Source: Druceiella hillmani (taxonomy: Eukaryota; Arthropoda; Insecta; Lepidoptera; Hepialidae). From it: a stretch of DNA of 64,000 nt. The position numbers and the translations under genes were made by a program. Under the pieces are notes generated by a model. The model was not told the origin of the DNA. It did not search any database and saw only the letters and a list, made by a program, of their open reading frames with translations. Every line of letters starts with the position of its first letter. Positions within the stretch are counted from its first letter, which is position 1. The stretch is from assembly GCA_039881145.1 (NCBI GenBank), contig JAYKKI010000015.1, positions 23,836,501 through 23,900,500 of the forward strand, in the 5' to 3' direction. This document shows, in pieces, positions 35,041 through 46,032 of the stretch.

Positions 35041-36775
35041 TTATTCGATATCGAGATCAATGCAACTTTGGCATAATGGAATAATGTGCTGCATACAAAT
35101 AGGCTTGTTACACTTATCGCAGTTATGCCTAGTTTTTTTGTCTTTGGCAGAAGGACAGTGTTTGCATCTCCTGTATGTTTTTGAAGTTTCATTCGGAGGG
35201 TAGGTCATAACTTCACCAACTTGTTCGTGAATACGTTTACGTAAGCCTCTCGGTAAGTTCTCCATATTTTTTCTCACGCGAAGATGACCTTCAAGCATTG
35301 ATAGACCGAGTTTTCTAAGGAAATCACGTCGGTTGTTTTCGAGTTATTATTTTCACGAAAAATAATCACGCTATTTATTGCAGCTACATTCATGACCGGA
35401 TAAAATACTGTCATTGGCCAGCGTTTAGAGTTTCGAGATACATCATAGGTAGCACAGAGCTCATCAACCACATCGACGCCAGCTTTCGTAGAATTATAGA
35501 ATGTGATTATCTCTGGTTTCCTTTTTTCACCACTAGCAGAATCAATGTTTTGGTCATGATGAAGGGAAGACAATACCAGCACCACTTTAGACCGTTTAGG
35601 CATGTAAGAAATAAGCGTCATATATTTTTGGAATGCAAACTGAGTGCTGTATACTTCTTTTCTTTGCGTGGTTATAAAGTTTGGTGGGATTTCTTTTTTG
35701 TTTTTACGTAATGTACCTGTAGATGTTAGTTTATGATTTTGTTGCAAATGTGTTATTAGTGGAACGCTCGTGAACCAGTTGTCAAATGTAATATTTCTAT
35801 TACTTTTAGAGATAGGCTGCACTAATCTGTCTACAACATTGAAAGCTTTATTGCTTTGCAAAAATGGCCCATCAGGCTGCTTACCGGGATAAATTTCAAG
35901 GTTGACAGTATAAAAGTTTTTTGCATCAACCAAAGCATAAATTTTAATGCCATATTTCGCAGGTTTATTCGGGATATATTGACGAAATGAACACCTGCCG
36001 CAAAATGCTTCCAGCTTTTCGTCGATTGTAGATACTCATTGGGAGTATAAGTATTTTTACAGTTCGAGACAAAATCGTCAAAAATATATCTAATTGGCGC
36101 CAGATTGTCCAGTCGCTTCCGTTCTTGGCGTGTTGTTGCATCATCAAAATGCAAACAGCTTTGTAAAAAGTAAAAACGCTCCAAAGACATAGCAGTACCG
36201 AAAATTTACACACCAGTACCATCGGTTCTCCACAAGTCACTCAAATTTTGGCGATTAGAACGATTTAGTCCGGCTAAGTATACCAAGCCAAACAAAGCTA
36301 ATAGTTCGTCTATAGTTGTCTCTTTCAATAAATACTGAAGCGATTGTTTATTGTTAGACAATTGTCTCTGTTTAATCTTAGCATTAGTATGACGAAGTAT
36401 TTGTTCCAGCATATTATTAGTCATAAAGCGTCTCCAACACTCTATTTCAGTCTTATCATTTTGCGCAATAAGCTTTACCCCAGGTTTTTGTAATATTATG
36501 TTTTCTGACCTTGTGCGAACGTTGGTCCGAGGTGGTTGCGAAGACCATTTGGTGGAATTGTCTTTACCAATATAAAACTGCTGGTTACTTGTTGAAACAA
36601 TTGCTTCTTGCTCATCATCATTACACTCTTGTTCCGTATCACTGCCTTGACTTCGCTCTGAAAGATGGTCGATTTCACCCTCATCGTCTGAGCTGCACTG
36701 TTCATTGTCACTAACGTTAGCTTGTTCAAACAAGGCTAGGAGTCGACTTTGTTCCTTTTCATAAGATATGGCTCA
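35041..36775 (-). pseudogene. piggyBac transposase, broken
   Basis: It would excise and insert the element at TTAA. Parts in order on the minus strand: an acidic Ser-rich N-terminus (about 36600-36750), the DDE_Tnp_1_7-type core with FDNWFTSVPL (first catalytic Asp codon 35781-35783), SSLHHDQ (second, 35553-35555) and STKAGVDVVDELC (third, 35472-35474), and a Cys-rich end (CKHC, CDKC, CQSC, 35041-35190). All three Asp are kept. Defects: a one-base shift near the start (about 36755-36765), a TAA at 36206-36208 after DGTGV, a frameshift at about 36025-36035, and another at about 35336-35350. Overlapping frames on either strand are shadows. The length of about 575 codons if joined is normal for the family. 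Confidence 0.92.
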
Positions 36776-37047
36776 TAAAACTGTGAAAAACGATGTGACA
36801 TTTATCAATAAACAATAAAAAATAACAAACTGTCTATATAAATGTTACATAGCCATTGTGGCCGGGTATAACTTACCCGCGCGCTCTTTATACACGTGTA
36901 AACTCCATCGTCGCCGCAGCAACACTAAATAGACAAGTGAATACGCGAAAAGAGAAACAACCGCAGCTACTGTAACGGACAATTTACACGCGCATTTTGT
37001 TTCTCTTCTCTCTTTTAAAATGCGTCAGGTATTAGATACCCAGCAAA

Positions 37048-37059
37048 AATGACGCCGGG
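37048..37059 (-). repeat. piggyBac right terminal inverted repeat
   Basis: AATGACGCCGGG directly before TTAA. Confidence 0.95.
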
Positions 37060-37192
37060 TTAAAAGATTAGGAATGTTATTTTTCTTTTTTTGATTTGGA
37101 TAAATTCAAAGGAAACAGCACAATAAAGAAATATACATGCAAATGAACCAACTGGTAATCATGGATGGTATATGTATAGCAATTATTTCTTT

Positions 37193-37195
<3 letters not shown>

Positions 37196-37251
<56 letters not shown>
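37196..37251. repeat. (TA)n microsatellite
   Basis: Pure TA run ending directly at the inverted repeat 37252-37312. Same relative place as the TA tract before block B in unit 1. Confidence 0.95.
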
Positions 37252-37253
<2 letters not shown>

Positions 37254-37312
37254 TCTCTTAATAGTAAGTCGTAAGACTGGTCTCTTTACGACTTACTATT
37301 AAAGAGACGATT
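37252..37312. repeat. Inverted repeat next to the TA tract
   Basis: CGTCTCTTAATAGTAAGTCG (37252-37271) is the reverse complement, apart from one base, of 37292-37312. The right arm belongs to block B and aligns with TTTACGACTTACTATAAAAG in unit 1, so the left arm is an inverted extra copy made locally, perhaps by template switching. Confidence 0.75.
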
Positions 37313-37730
37313 GTCAACAGTAAAAAAGCAGTAAAGCATTTTACAAAGAGAGTTTCTAACAGCCATAGCGTTAACAGTTGTAGACTGCAGTTAATAGACA
37401 CGGAGCGAGTGTTGGAAATATTTAAGTTTCATTTCCGGTCTATTCATTTGATATTGCAATCATATCGCTAGTTACCGCAAGGGAAAATATGAAGTTATGA
37501 AGCAATATTATTAAATGTATGTTACATTTTGATGAAATTAAAATGATTATAAAATAACATTTCTCCACGAAAATTAAAGTGAGATCTTTTTACATCGTTT
37601 GATTTTCAATTCGGTATTGAATATTTAATTTTTGGCTATGTGTGCTTTACATGTATAGGGTGGTAAATATTGTTTTTTTAAATATTTGTTGCATTTTAAT
37701 TAAGATTTCATTCTAAAGCATATATTTGCA
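37275..37730. repeat. Repeat unit 3, blocks B and C
   Basis: Block B (37275-37470) matches 11925-12130 closely (GTCAACAGTAAAA..AGCAGTAAAGCATTT, AAAGAGAGTTT, GCGTTAAC, CTGCAGTTAATAGACA). Block C (37565-37730) matches 12205-12360 and 23695-23880 (GAGATCTTTTTACATCGTTT, TGTGCTTTACATGTA). Confidence 0.68.
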
Positions 37731-37775
37731 AACAAAATTATATATTTTGTTTGCAAATATATGCTTTAGAATGAA
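37707..37775. repeat. Perfect 32-bp-arm hairpin
   Basis: 37707-37738 is the exact reverse complement of 37744-37775, with a 5-base loop (TATAT). The left arm continues block C sequence (GCATATATTTGCA against GCGTATACTTGCA in unit 2), so the right arm is a locally generated inverted copy, not an inserted element. Confidence 0.92.
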
Positions 37776-38309
37776 TTATATATTATATAATTTCATGCAT
37801 ACAGGTTAAAAGTTAAAGAAACTCCTTTGTAAGGAGACGGACGAATTATACTGCCATACGATTTTAATAATTAATCTAATGTTTTTATATGATTATATGT
37901 CAAGAGATTTTGGTCATCACCATGTGATCACCATTTATCGTGAAAATATACCCAGCGAAATGTCTGAAGGAGTCGTAAAGAAGTAAAGTACGTAATTCTA
38001 TTGAATATTGACTATGTTATTATAGATATAAAAACAATTTAATTAGAAAGTTGGCATCAGTAAGTATCAGTGATCTAAGGGTTAAACATGGCATCATACA
38101 ATTGGTTCAGCGACAAGTGCCACCGCTTTCCGCTTTCCGTAAATTGAAATGTGTGAGCAATATTCAATCAATATCCTATTTTGCATTTTTAACGCTTGTA
38201 GACATTACAGCGATGGACAATACTATTTTGATAGTAAACAAATATTAACTTTTATAATGTTAATTGGTATACCTAATGGACTAAGAGTATCCTCGTTACG
38301 CAGATTACA
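37776..38309. other. Unit 3 sequence between blocks C and D
   Basis: AT-rich. Two overlapping frames of 65 and 71 codons (38051-38364) have no recognisable motif and partly cover block D, where the other units are not open. Confidence 0.4.
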
Positions 38310-38480
38310 TCCAACAGTCATCAAATACGTCATCTTCGTACTATTTGTCAACAAGAAAACCTGAGTTTTTCTTTGATTGAACTCGATCAAATTCAGCTAA
38401 CTTGAAAATTATTTAGAAATGAACCTCTCGTATGTGATGTCATTATGCTGTGTTTGTTTACATACAGTTGTCTCAATATT
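38310..38480. repeat. Repeat unit 3, block D
   Basis: Matches 24265-24430 (CGTACTATTTGTCAACA against TGTACTATTTATCAACG, GAACTCGATCAAATTCA against GAATTCGAACAAATTCA). Confidence 0.65.
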
Positions 38481-38884
38481 AGAAAAAACGCATACCTGGA
38501 TCGACCAATTCTTGAATATGAAAGGATTGATATAGTATAAACTATTAATCCAAGTTTATGCCAAAGTATCCCAAAGTTGTTGTTTCGTTATTTATTTTAG
38601 AAATGTACATAAAATTATTACTTTAACAGGTATTAAGTCAATTCATCAGTGGTGTACATAAAATGACATGCAATACAAACCGGGGTGGTGACATAGGAAA
38701 ATTGTCAATCTACATGGCATAGGAAAATTGACCCTCTGTTATCCTAATATATTTTGTTCATAGGGTAGATGAGAGAGTGGGTTATTTTTATTATAATGCA
38801 TGAAACAGGTTAAAACCTTTTGGTCTGAATATATTTATGTGACTAAAGATACATACCTACTTTCTGTTATTTCAATAATGTGCA
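38481..38884. other. Unit 3 sequence between blocks D and G
   Basis: AT-rich. CATAGGAAAATTG occurs twice within 38690-38730. Blocks E and F are missing here, so a deletion is likely. Confidence 0.45.
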
Positions 38885-39960
38885 AGGTAAGTAGATGCCG
38901 GACGAGAATCCCACATGAAATGTTTGCCTTAATTAACGCGACCCACGCCGTTCTCCCGACATAACACGGTATTCAAGAAGACTTCAAAGTAATATACAAT
39001 CGACTGTTATCTTGACAATCTATGACCGTTGTATCGCAAACGAACTTTGAGGGGATATTAATCTGAACCAGTTACTCCATTGTTATCACATTCAGCAAAT
39101 CAGCAAAGCGGGTTCTAATACGAATGTCACGCTACCGGATATACGAAGATAATTTACAATTTGCCGATATTATATTTATTATAATCAGTGTGATTTTGGG
39201 TATTAAGTTTACTACTCACTCAAAAAGTCTTCGAAGAAGTGGAAGTAAATATTTGGTTTTGTTTTCTTCCTACGTACTTGGGTACTCAATCTAACCTAAA
39301 TTAACACAATTTAGTAAAGTACTGTCTTTAAATATTATGTCAAATTGTTTGTGGTTATCTTTAATATTGAACACATATTGACATATGAAGTTATTTTTAC
39401 TTTTATCAAATATTAGGAATTTATTTGGAAAATAGTTTGAATAATTTCTTTACTTATTATTAATGAGAGAACTCTTGAAATATAAAAAAATTGAGCATTT
39501 ATTTACGTACGGTATGAGTACTTTAAGTTGCTATCATTATTCATATCATATATTGAGATAATTCTTAATAATATTAAATACCAAACAAAGAATCAAAATG
39601 TGCAAAAATATAGGTGCTTAGGTACATATAAAACAAAAACCTTTCAATGTGCAAAGCATTTCTATTAAACTGTTCAAAAATGTTTCGCCATTACATCATT
39701 GTATATTGCTTAAAATTGACTTAATGGTATTTTGCATTCTATTAACCATTTCTTTTTTACATAATTGTAACTTTGGTAGGGCATGTTTTCAGCGGAAATT
39801 TCCAGTAATATCCTTAGAATTAACATAATTTAAAAAAATTGTTTTCCAATCCTTATGATTTCCTCTTTCAAATTCCCTTGTGAGTGAAATATTTTTTTAC
39901 CACACTTGCCCTCCAAAATTATTAAATATTTTAACGTTTGTACTATTAAGAAATACGGAG
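38885..39960. repeat. Repeat unit 3, blocks G and H
   Basis: Block G (38885-39670) matches 29885-30760 (GACCCACGCCG, GACCGTTGTATCGCA, TTTGAGGGGATATTAATCTG, CCAGTTACTCCATTGTTA). Block H (39755-39960) matches 20440-20700 of unit 1 on the strand where that copy has a 136-codon frame; here the frame is interrupted. Confidence 0.68.
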
Positions 39961-39966
39961 ACCAAT

Positions 39967-40020
39967 AATGATTTCCAGTGTGGAAAACTTGCCAAATTAT
40001 GATTTCCAGTGTGGAAAACT
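39967..40020. repeat. 23-bp direct duplication
   Basis: ATGATTTCCAGTGTGGAAAA plus three more bases occurs at about 39967 and 39998, eight bases apart. Recent local duplication. Confidence 0.85.
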
Positions 40021-41589
40021 TCCTGTGAAAAAATAATCAACGTTTTTTTAAATCATTATTGTTTGCATTTTGTTTACTTGTCATTAATTAAAATGAATTT
40101 GGTAAAAGTTTAATTGAGTTATTTTGTACCCTTATATATTTTCATTTTATACGTATCTAAGCACTGTGTGTAAGCACTTAAAAGTTAAAAAAACCTAAAA
40201 ACCTTTCTATTGAACACCTATTAAAAAACAAATTCGACCACATATATGATATATTTTTTATGAACTTTTTTTTATTTTTCTGTCGATCTCTATGTTCTAT
40301 CTCCCATTTTTTTATAAAGGGGATTGCTCCAAAAAGCTGAAAAAACTCAAGAAGATTAGGAATTATGAAATGTCAAGATTGAAAAATTCTAATGCCACTA
40401 ATTTTTATAAACAATCAATTGTTTGTTTCATCATAAATGCTAAGCCATTGTTTTTAGAGAAAAGAAATTAGTGAGCAACATATATTTTTTCACAATGTGA
40501 GGAAGACATTTTTCAATACACGTTTTTCAAAACTTTTAATTTGGTTCAGTCGAAACACTCCTCACTCACCGCTGCGGTTACGGGAGGTGATACGGCGGCT
40601 AGCTGTGGGTAGCGCGGCAGATGGGTCTTTTAGGCACAAAGTCGAATTGAATTGCTATTAATATTTAAATGGGGGTTGAAGGCACTAATTGTGCAAGTAT
40701 AGCTGGCACTTGACCGATATTTTTATTATGTGATCTATAATCCGAGGGATCAAAATGACACCTTTAAATACATTAATGCGTCATAACAAGTTATTCGTTC
40801 TTCTTCTATCTTTAGTCCCTACATTACTATTTACTTGTTGGAAATGCTTGTTGTTCGCTTTGCTAACGCTTTACTTCTACATCTTTTCTTTTTCCTTTTT
40901 GGGTTCTTCTGGTATAGAGTAGGGTGTAGTCACTTTTGTCCAGGACTTACTTACTTCCATTTAAATTTGAGTATATTGTGACTCGTTTAAGTTTAAAGGT
41001 ATAAATATCCACGTTGCAAAATCAATTTTTTATTAGTTTAAATTATTGCTTCTCTAGCAAAAATTAGTACAGATTTCAACAACGAATGAATAAATATTGA
41101 CTAAATATAATAATAATATTTTGAAGATTAAATTAATTAGATAGCCCTGTTAGTAAAATCTGGTGATTTAAATTATTGTTAATAATTTATACTTGTTTTG
41201 TAAATAAATAACCCGATGTGGTGTCTTAAATATTTATTTTTACACTTTTTATTAATTTACGCCTTTTTATTCTATCTCTGTTGGATTTTCCGTTTAAAAT
41301 GATGATTTTTACATAACATTATTGTAATAAATATATTAATTTGAAGTAATGTATATACATTACTTTTCATTACGAACATTTTTAAAAATTCTAAATGAGT
41401 GCAGGAGAGAATTAAATAAAATTAATTCAAGAGTGACCTTTTTCAATGAAATGAAAGAACCCATCAAGATAATTGCAAACTTTCTCTATAATCATGTATA
41501 GGAATTAAAGAATTAAAAGTACATTTAGGTAGAATTGCAATCATCTTACTTTTTTAAAATGAAAGATTTTATACAACTTTTCCGAGAAA
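40021..41589. other. No recognisable gene; GC-rich patch at 40555-40625
   Basis: Mostly AT-rich. The patch holds CACCGCTGCGGTTACGGGAG and GCGGCTAGCTGTGGGTAGCG, unusual for this window, but no frame, tRNA box or repeat partner was found. Confidence 0.4.
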
Positions 41590-42465
41590 TTGAGACGGAT
41601 GTATAATACAGTAATATCAGTAAATAAGGAGAAGAGAGTAAGATAGGGAAGTAACATCTCACCAAAACTGTTTACACTGCTGTTAGAGTATATGTGTATC
41701 ATGCTGGATTGGACAAATAATGGTCTCAATATAGCAGGAAATAGAGGACATTGTATATTCGACCCGGGAGACCTTGTAATCATTATATGTTTAACAATGT
41801 TTCTGAATGAGTTAGTTTGGAAATGAACTCGGACAAAATCAAGATTATGGCTGGCTCTTCAACTAATATTGTAAGCATTAAGATAAAAGAACAGTCATCA
41901 AAAGATCACAGAAGTAGCTATATTTTGATGAAGAGGTTGTTATGGAAAAAGAAAACCAAACCAACGAAAAGGAATGGCGCATAAGACAAGCGTGGGTGAC
42001 CTACTTTAAAATGGAATTCAAATTTAAAATAAAAATTAAAGTTCAACACAAAATTTGCCTTCACGATCAGTGTATCAAACTAGTACTTACATATAGAGCA
42101 TAAATCTAGGTATTTCCTCAAACAATTCTCACTAAAATTAGAGTGGTTTAGAGAGCAATTGAAAGGAAACAAGTGAATGAGTCTCTTAGAGAGAGAAGGG
42201 TCGCGGACGTTATTAGCCGGGTTGCAAAGCTTAAGTGGCAATGGGCTGACCACGTGGCCAGAAAACAGGACTCGTGTTATGAAGTTCTTATGGAATGGAG
42301 ATCGTGGGGCAAAAAGCACTCATAACGAAGGTCAAATGTATGTTGAAACGATGACATAGAAAGAAGAGCTGGAATGGAATGGTTGAAAAACCAAAAAATC
42401 GGAGTATGTGGTATAGAATGACGAAGGCCTATATCTCAGTGGTAGAAGATGACTAAAGAAGAAAA
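41590..42465 (+). pseudogene. RTE-like non-LTR retrotransposon 3' fragment
   Basis: Plus-strand text runs in the order of the RT palm, thumb and C-terminus of RTE-type LINEs: NISPKLFTLLLEYV (about 41670), LEMNSDKIKIMAGSSTN (about 41820), ENQTNEKEWRIRQAWV (about 41950), HDQCIKLVLTYRA (about 42070), then RERRVADVISRVAKLKWQWA with DHVARKQDS (about 42187-42270) and MEWRSWGKK. The catalytic YADD region is lost. Frames change several times and there are many stops. An A-rich, TA-rich stretch at 42455-42485 may be the old tail. Confidence 0.8.
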
Positions 42466-43392
42466 AATATATTAAAAAAATATATAATACAAGGTAATCC
42501 GATATGGTTTCTTTAATAGAATGCGCCGTATAAAGCCCAAATTTACAGAAAAATCCCACATTTAAATGAACAGCTAACCGGTATGCGTGGCTAATGGTTT
42601 AGAATATTTCGTAAATAAATATTTTCATCGTTAATGTGTCTTAAAACAGCTACCCAAAATTTAAACTGAAAATAATTATTTCCAGATTATTTTTAATTTT
42701 AATTGTCCAATATTTCTTCTATGTCCAACGAACAAAAAGCCCACAAAGTAAAATAAAAATGTGTGCCATATTTAAATCAAGGAAAATTAATTTGTTTATA
42801 TTAAGTGCCTTCAGGATATTGCGATATTTTTCATCTTCCCCATAGATCATTTATCAATGGTGTCCAATGGGAAGTTACAACGATCCGTTTAATCCCTATT
42901 CAAACCAAATCACAAGGTGTCCCCGCATTCCACGAGAAAGAACTAATAGAGCAGGTAAATAAAATTTTATACCAAGTTATCATAAGGCTTCCGTCATATG
43001 CTTGCTCTTTCGAATTCGTATCGTGTCTGAAACATTAACTGAATTAATATGTAATTACAGAAGATTTATTTTTATATCTCTGAGATGATAAAATATCAGA
43101 GGTGAAACCGAGATCCAATGGTCTTAGAGTCACCTAATTCCCTCAGCAAAACGAATAATAAGTCAGATTTTCAAAAATAAATTTACCACTCCCGAAGTCT
43201 GTTATATTACGTTTAGTCATAAATGTTTAGTTATGTCACATCTTGATCCTTTAAACTATCATAATACTTAAAACTATCATCGATGCACCTTCATTGGAAA
43301 CTAGGAAAATTCGAGATCCTGTATATAATATTACATCACTTGGATGATTATATTAAAGGGTCGAGAAAAATAGCACTTAATAATAAAGTAAA
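42466..43392. other. No recognisable gene
   Basis: AT-rich. A 77-codon plus-strand frame at 42805-43038 has slightly better composition (SFINGVQWEVTTIRLIPIQT) but no known motif, and I leave it uncalled. Confidence 0.4.
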
Positions 43393-43545
43393 ACAATTAA
43401 ATAAAACTACGTCGTTATTTCTACTTTCTTTAAAGCAACTTCAGGTCATTTAACATCTTCAGGTAAGCTATTAGCAAAGATCTTTGCTAATAGCCCACCA
43501 GAAGATGTTGTAATACAACGAAACCTAGGTCGCGGTAAAGAACTT
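43393..43545. repeat. Head-to-head pair of hammerhead-type elements (copies 3 and 6)
   Basis: The minus copy (43393-43480) lacks stems II and III but keeps its tail and the CTGAAGATG strand. The plus copy (43481-43545) keeps stem II (GTTGT with ACAAC), GAA (43520-43522), ACCTAGGT (43523-43530) and C at 43531. Its first core strand reads CAGAAGA (43499-43505), with the invariant U4 changed to A, so it should be inactive. The two meet at an exact palindrome, GCTATTAGCAAAGA|TCTTTGCTAATAGC, around 43480. Confidence 0.7.
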
Positions 43546-43569
43546 ATAAGAAGTAGAAATATATTCCGT

Positions 43570-44400
43570 TTAAGAAAGTATGGTTGGAAATTATACCACC
43601 GCTTAAATAAAAAAAAATATTGCACTATGGCTCGGAGAGGACAAACAAATGTGTAGCCATGAATTTTTTTATACGTTTTAATAAATGTTTATGGAAGTAA
43701 AACATTTCATATTTTTAAGAGCCGTAAAAGAAAGCCGTCAAGTAATATGAAGCCCGGAGAGGGTAGTTGGATAAGTTCCAGTCTTGAAAAATGACCTAAG
43801 ATAAAAAATAAATTAATTTTTTAACTTGAAAGTTCAACTTTGGTACTCCTTTACTTAAACATAAATAGACAAATACTCTGGTGGAAGCTAAAATCTTACA
43901 AGTATATGCAACTTGTATTTTTTAAACTTTAATTATATAACAAACGTTTTCATCAAGTTCCCAATAGATATTTTAAAATCGAAAATATTACGCAGTAAAT
44001 ATGATGTTGTCCATTTCATAAATTGTGCTTCACTATTTATGTTTCCGTAGTAATACAATTCCGTAGTAACGTAATCCTGTTCGTTTACGACTTGCAATAA
44101 AAGAAAACTGATTGCCAACATCAAAGCAATACACAGTAAAGCGTTTTACAAAAGCTTTAATAACGGTAATTGTATTAACAGACGCTAGCTGCAGGCATAT
44201 ACATTATCACGGCGAGAGCGAACGGAATATTTTAGATACTAACTTTTTTAATTTCTCATCAGTCGTGTTTTAAATACAAATAGAATTCACGTCGCGTACG
44301 TTTTCAGCGTAATTAACTTATTGTAGTGGATGATATTTCGAAACCGAAATTGTAAGTAAGTTTTGCCTAAATTAATCCAGTGTTATCTTTCTTTACAGGT
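43570..44400. repeat. Repeat unit 4, left part including block B
   Basis: Collinear with 22495-23290 of unit 2 throughout. It begins immediately after the hammerhead pair. Later blocks C to H were not found to the right, so this unit is truncated or too diverged. Confidence 0.65.
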
Positions 44401-45968
44401 TTATAGAAAAATGTCCGTAGTTTTGTACACAATTAAGTTATTTAAACATGGGCAAGTAATAAGAATAAAAGTTTCATTAATATAATAATACATGGAAGTT
44501 AAGTGATTTAATTAAAAATAAACGTGAAATATTTATTTATTAACCATAACAAGTAAAATCATTAAATATAAATGTTGTCTCTCGTTTGGTTTCACTAAAT
44601 ACACAGTGGTATTTACTGTAAACACGAATGTAGCTAATATATATTACTAAAGTAATTTTTTATAGGCTTTAATAATTTGCAATTGCGTCATTAGGTGTTT
44701 CGTATTCTTACATAAATTTACAAAAGAAAATGTAATGAATAATATACCGAAGAACTAATTACTTTCATTTAAAAATGACATGAATTTGTAGTGCGTCCCT
44801 ATTTACCTATAATATGAAAAACTCTTCATAATTGTCTGGTTTTATTAAGGTATTATTAAGATTTTATTTTGTAGGAAAATTAGAAAATCATCACTGAAAA
44901 CATGCCTTTATCGATTTTTTTTTAATCATGGCGATGAACATTGTGTTATGACGACAATGAAATATATTACCCAGACCGTAAGTATAACTACCTATATCGG
45001 AGTTATTTTAATTAATCATGCCAATGAATATTATGTCATTGTATATAATGAAAGTGGAAGTTATGTAATTTACCTAAGAATTAAATGATTCACTCACCTA
45101 TTAAATAGTAATATATTTAAGCTCAGAAAATGAATTAAATTTATGCGTGGAGATAACTGTGCACACAGACCTGTATGGTTAGATATTCTGACGGTTTAGA
45201 CTGAACAAAGTTTTAATAACAAATTAACTCAGATCAACAATTCGATATGTGTATGATCTTTTTCTTGATCATTACGTCGAACTAGCAGCCAATAAACGTG
45301 GCAGTAAAGACTGGTTGAATTATATTAGTTGAATTGAAGCATTACTTAATTATTCATATCAGTAGGTGAAATGACAAATTTGTTTTAGTTAATTTAACAG
45401 TCATATTTATTTACACATTCATAAAGTTTTTCTATAAGGTAGACTACACGTCAAATATAACACGTCACATATGTTTATAGGTGGCATAATTTTTGACAAC
45501 ACTTCTCTAGAAACCATTTGGTTTTAATGGTGATATAATTTTTGAAAACTCATGACGTAGCAATGAGGTGCGCCTCCGTAATCGCCGAAAATATTACCCA
45601 TTAAATATGTCTGTTGTTGAATTAGAAAAATTACTGTCGAGGATTGATTTAAAATGTTTATATTACATATTATGACAATATATTGACAAAATTTATTGTT
45701 TGCTTGATACACAGCAGTTCTTGTATAATTTCAGATAGACATAGATAAAGTTTACTTTGGCGAAGAGAATTAATTTGTCAATAATAATCAGACTGTGTCT
45801 ATTATTTACTAGTGTGTCCTTTTAATTTTGTGTATTCGTTTTCTATATAGCTTAGGTACATACAATGGCCACTTGCTGTTAGAGGCAGGTTGTTCATCCC
45901 CATTTGGCTATACCCTATAATCGCGTAATTTTAGTGTTTGGTGGGATTCACCACTCCTTTAGTTCATA

Positions 45969-45971
<3 letters not shown>
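44401..45971. other. No recognisable gene
   Basis: AT-rich, with no supported feature. Confidence 0.45.

Positions 45972-46029
<58 letters not shown>
45972..46029. repeat. (TA)n microsatellite at a mariner end
   Basis: The TA run stops at TTGGTTTGGCTAATAAGTAA, which looks like a mariner terminus. Mariners insert at TA, so the tract may be a preferred target. Confidence 0.95.

Positions 46030-46032
<3 letters not shown>

Larger units (their letters stand above)
34682..37063 (-). mobile_element. piggyBac-family DNA transposon, nearly full length
   Basis: The left end is TTAA (34682-34685) then CCCGGCGTCATT (34686-34697). The right end is AATGACGCCGGG (37048-37059) then TTAA (37060-37063). The 12-bp terminal repeats are perfect inverted copies, and the TTAA duplication is the family signature, so both termini are intact. 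Subterminal copies of AGCC(G/A)TTGTGGCCGGGTA occur as direct repeats at 34718-34736 and 36851-36868. A transposase gene on the minus strand fills most of the interior. It lies in repeat unit 3, between blocks A and B. Confidence 0.95.

Noticed and set aside
36511..36714. 67-codon plus-strand frame inside piggyBac
   Set aside because: Shadow of the transposase gene, as are the alternative minus frames at 35831-36240 and 36496-36729, which overlap the true frame.
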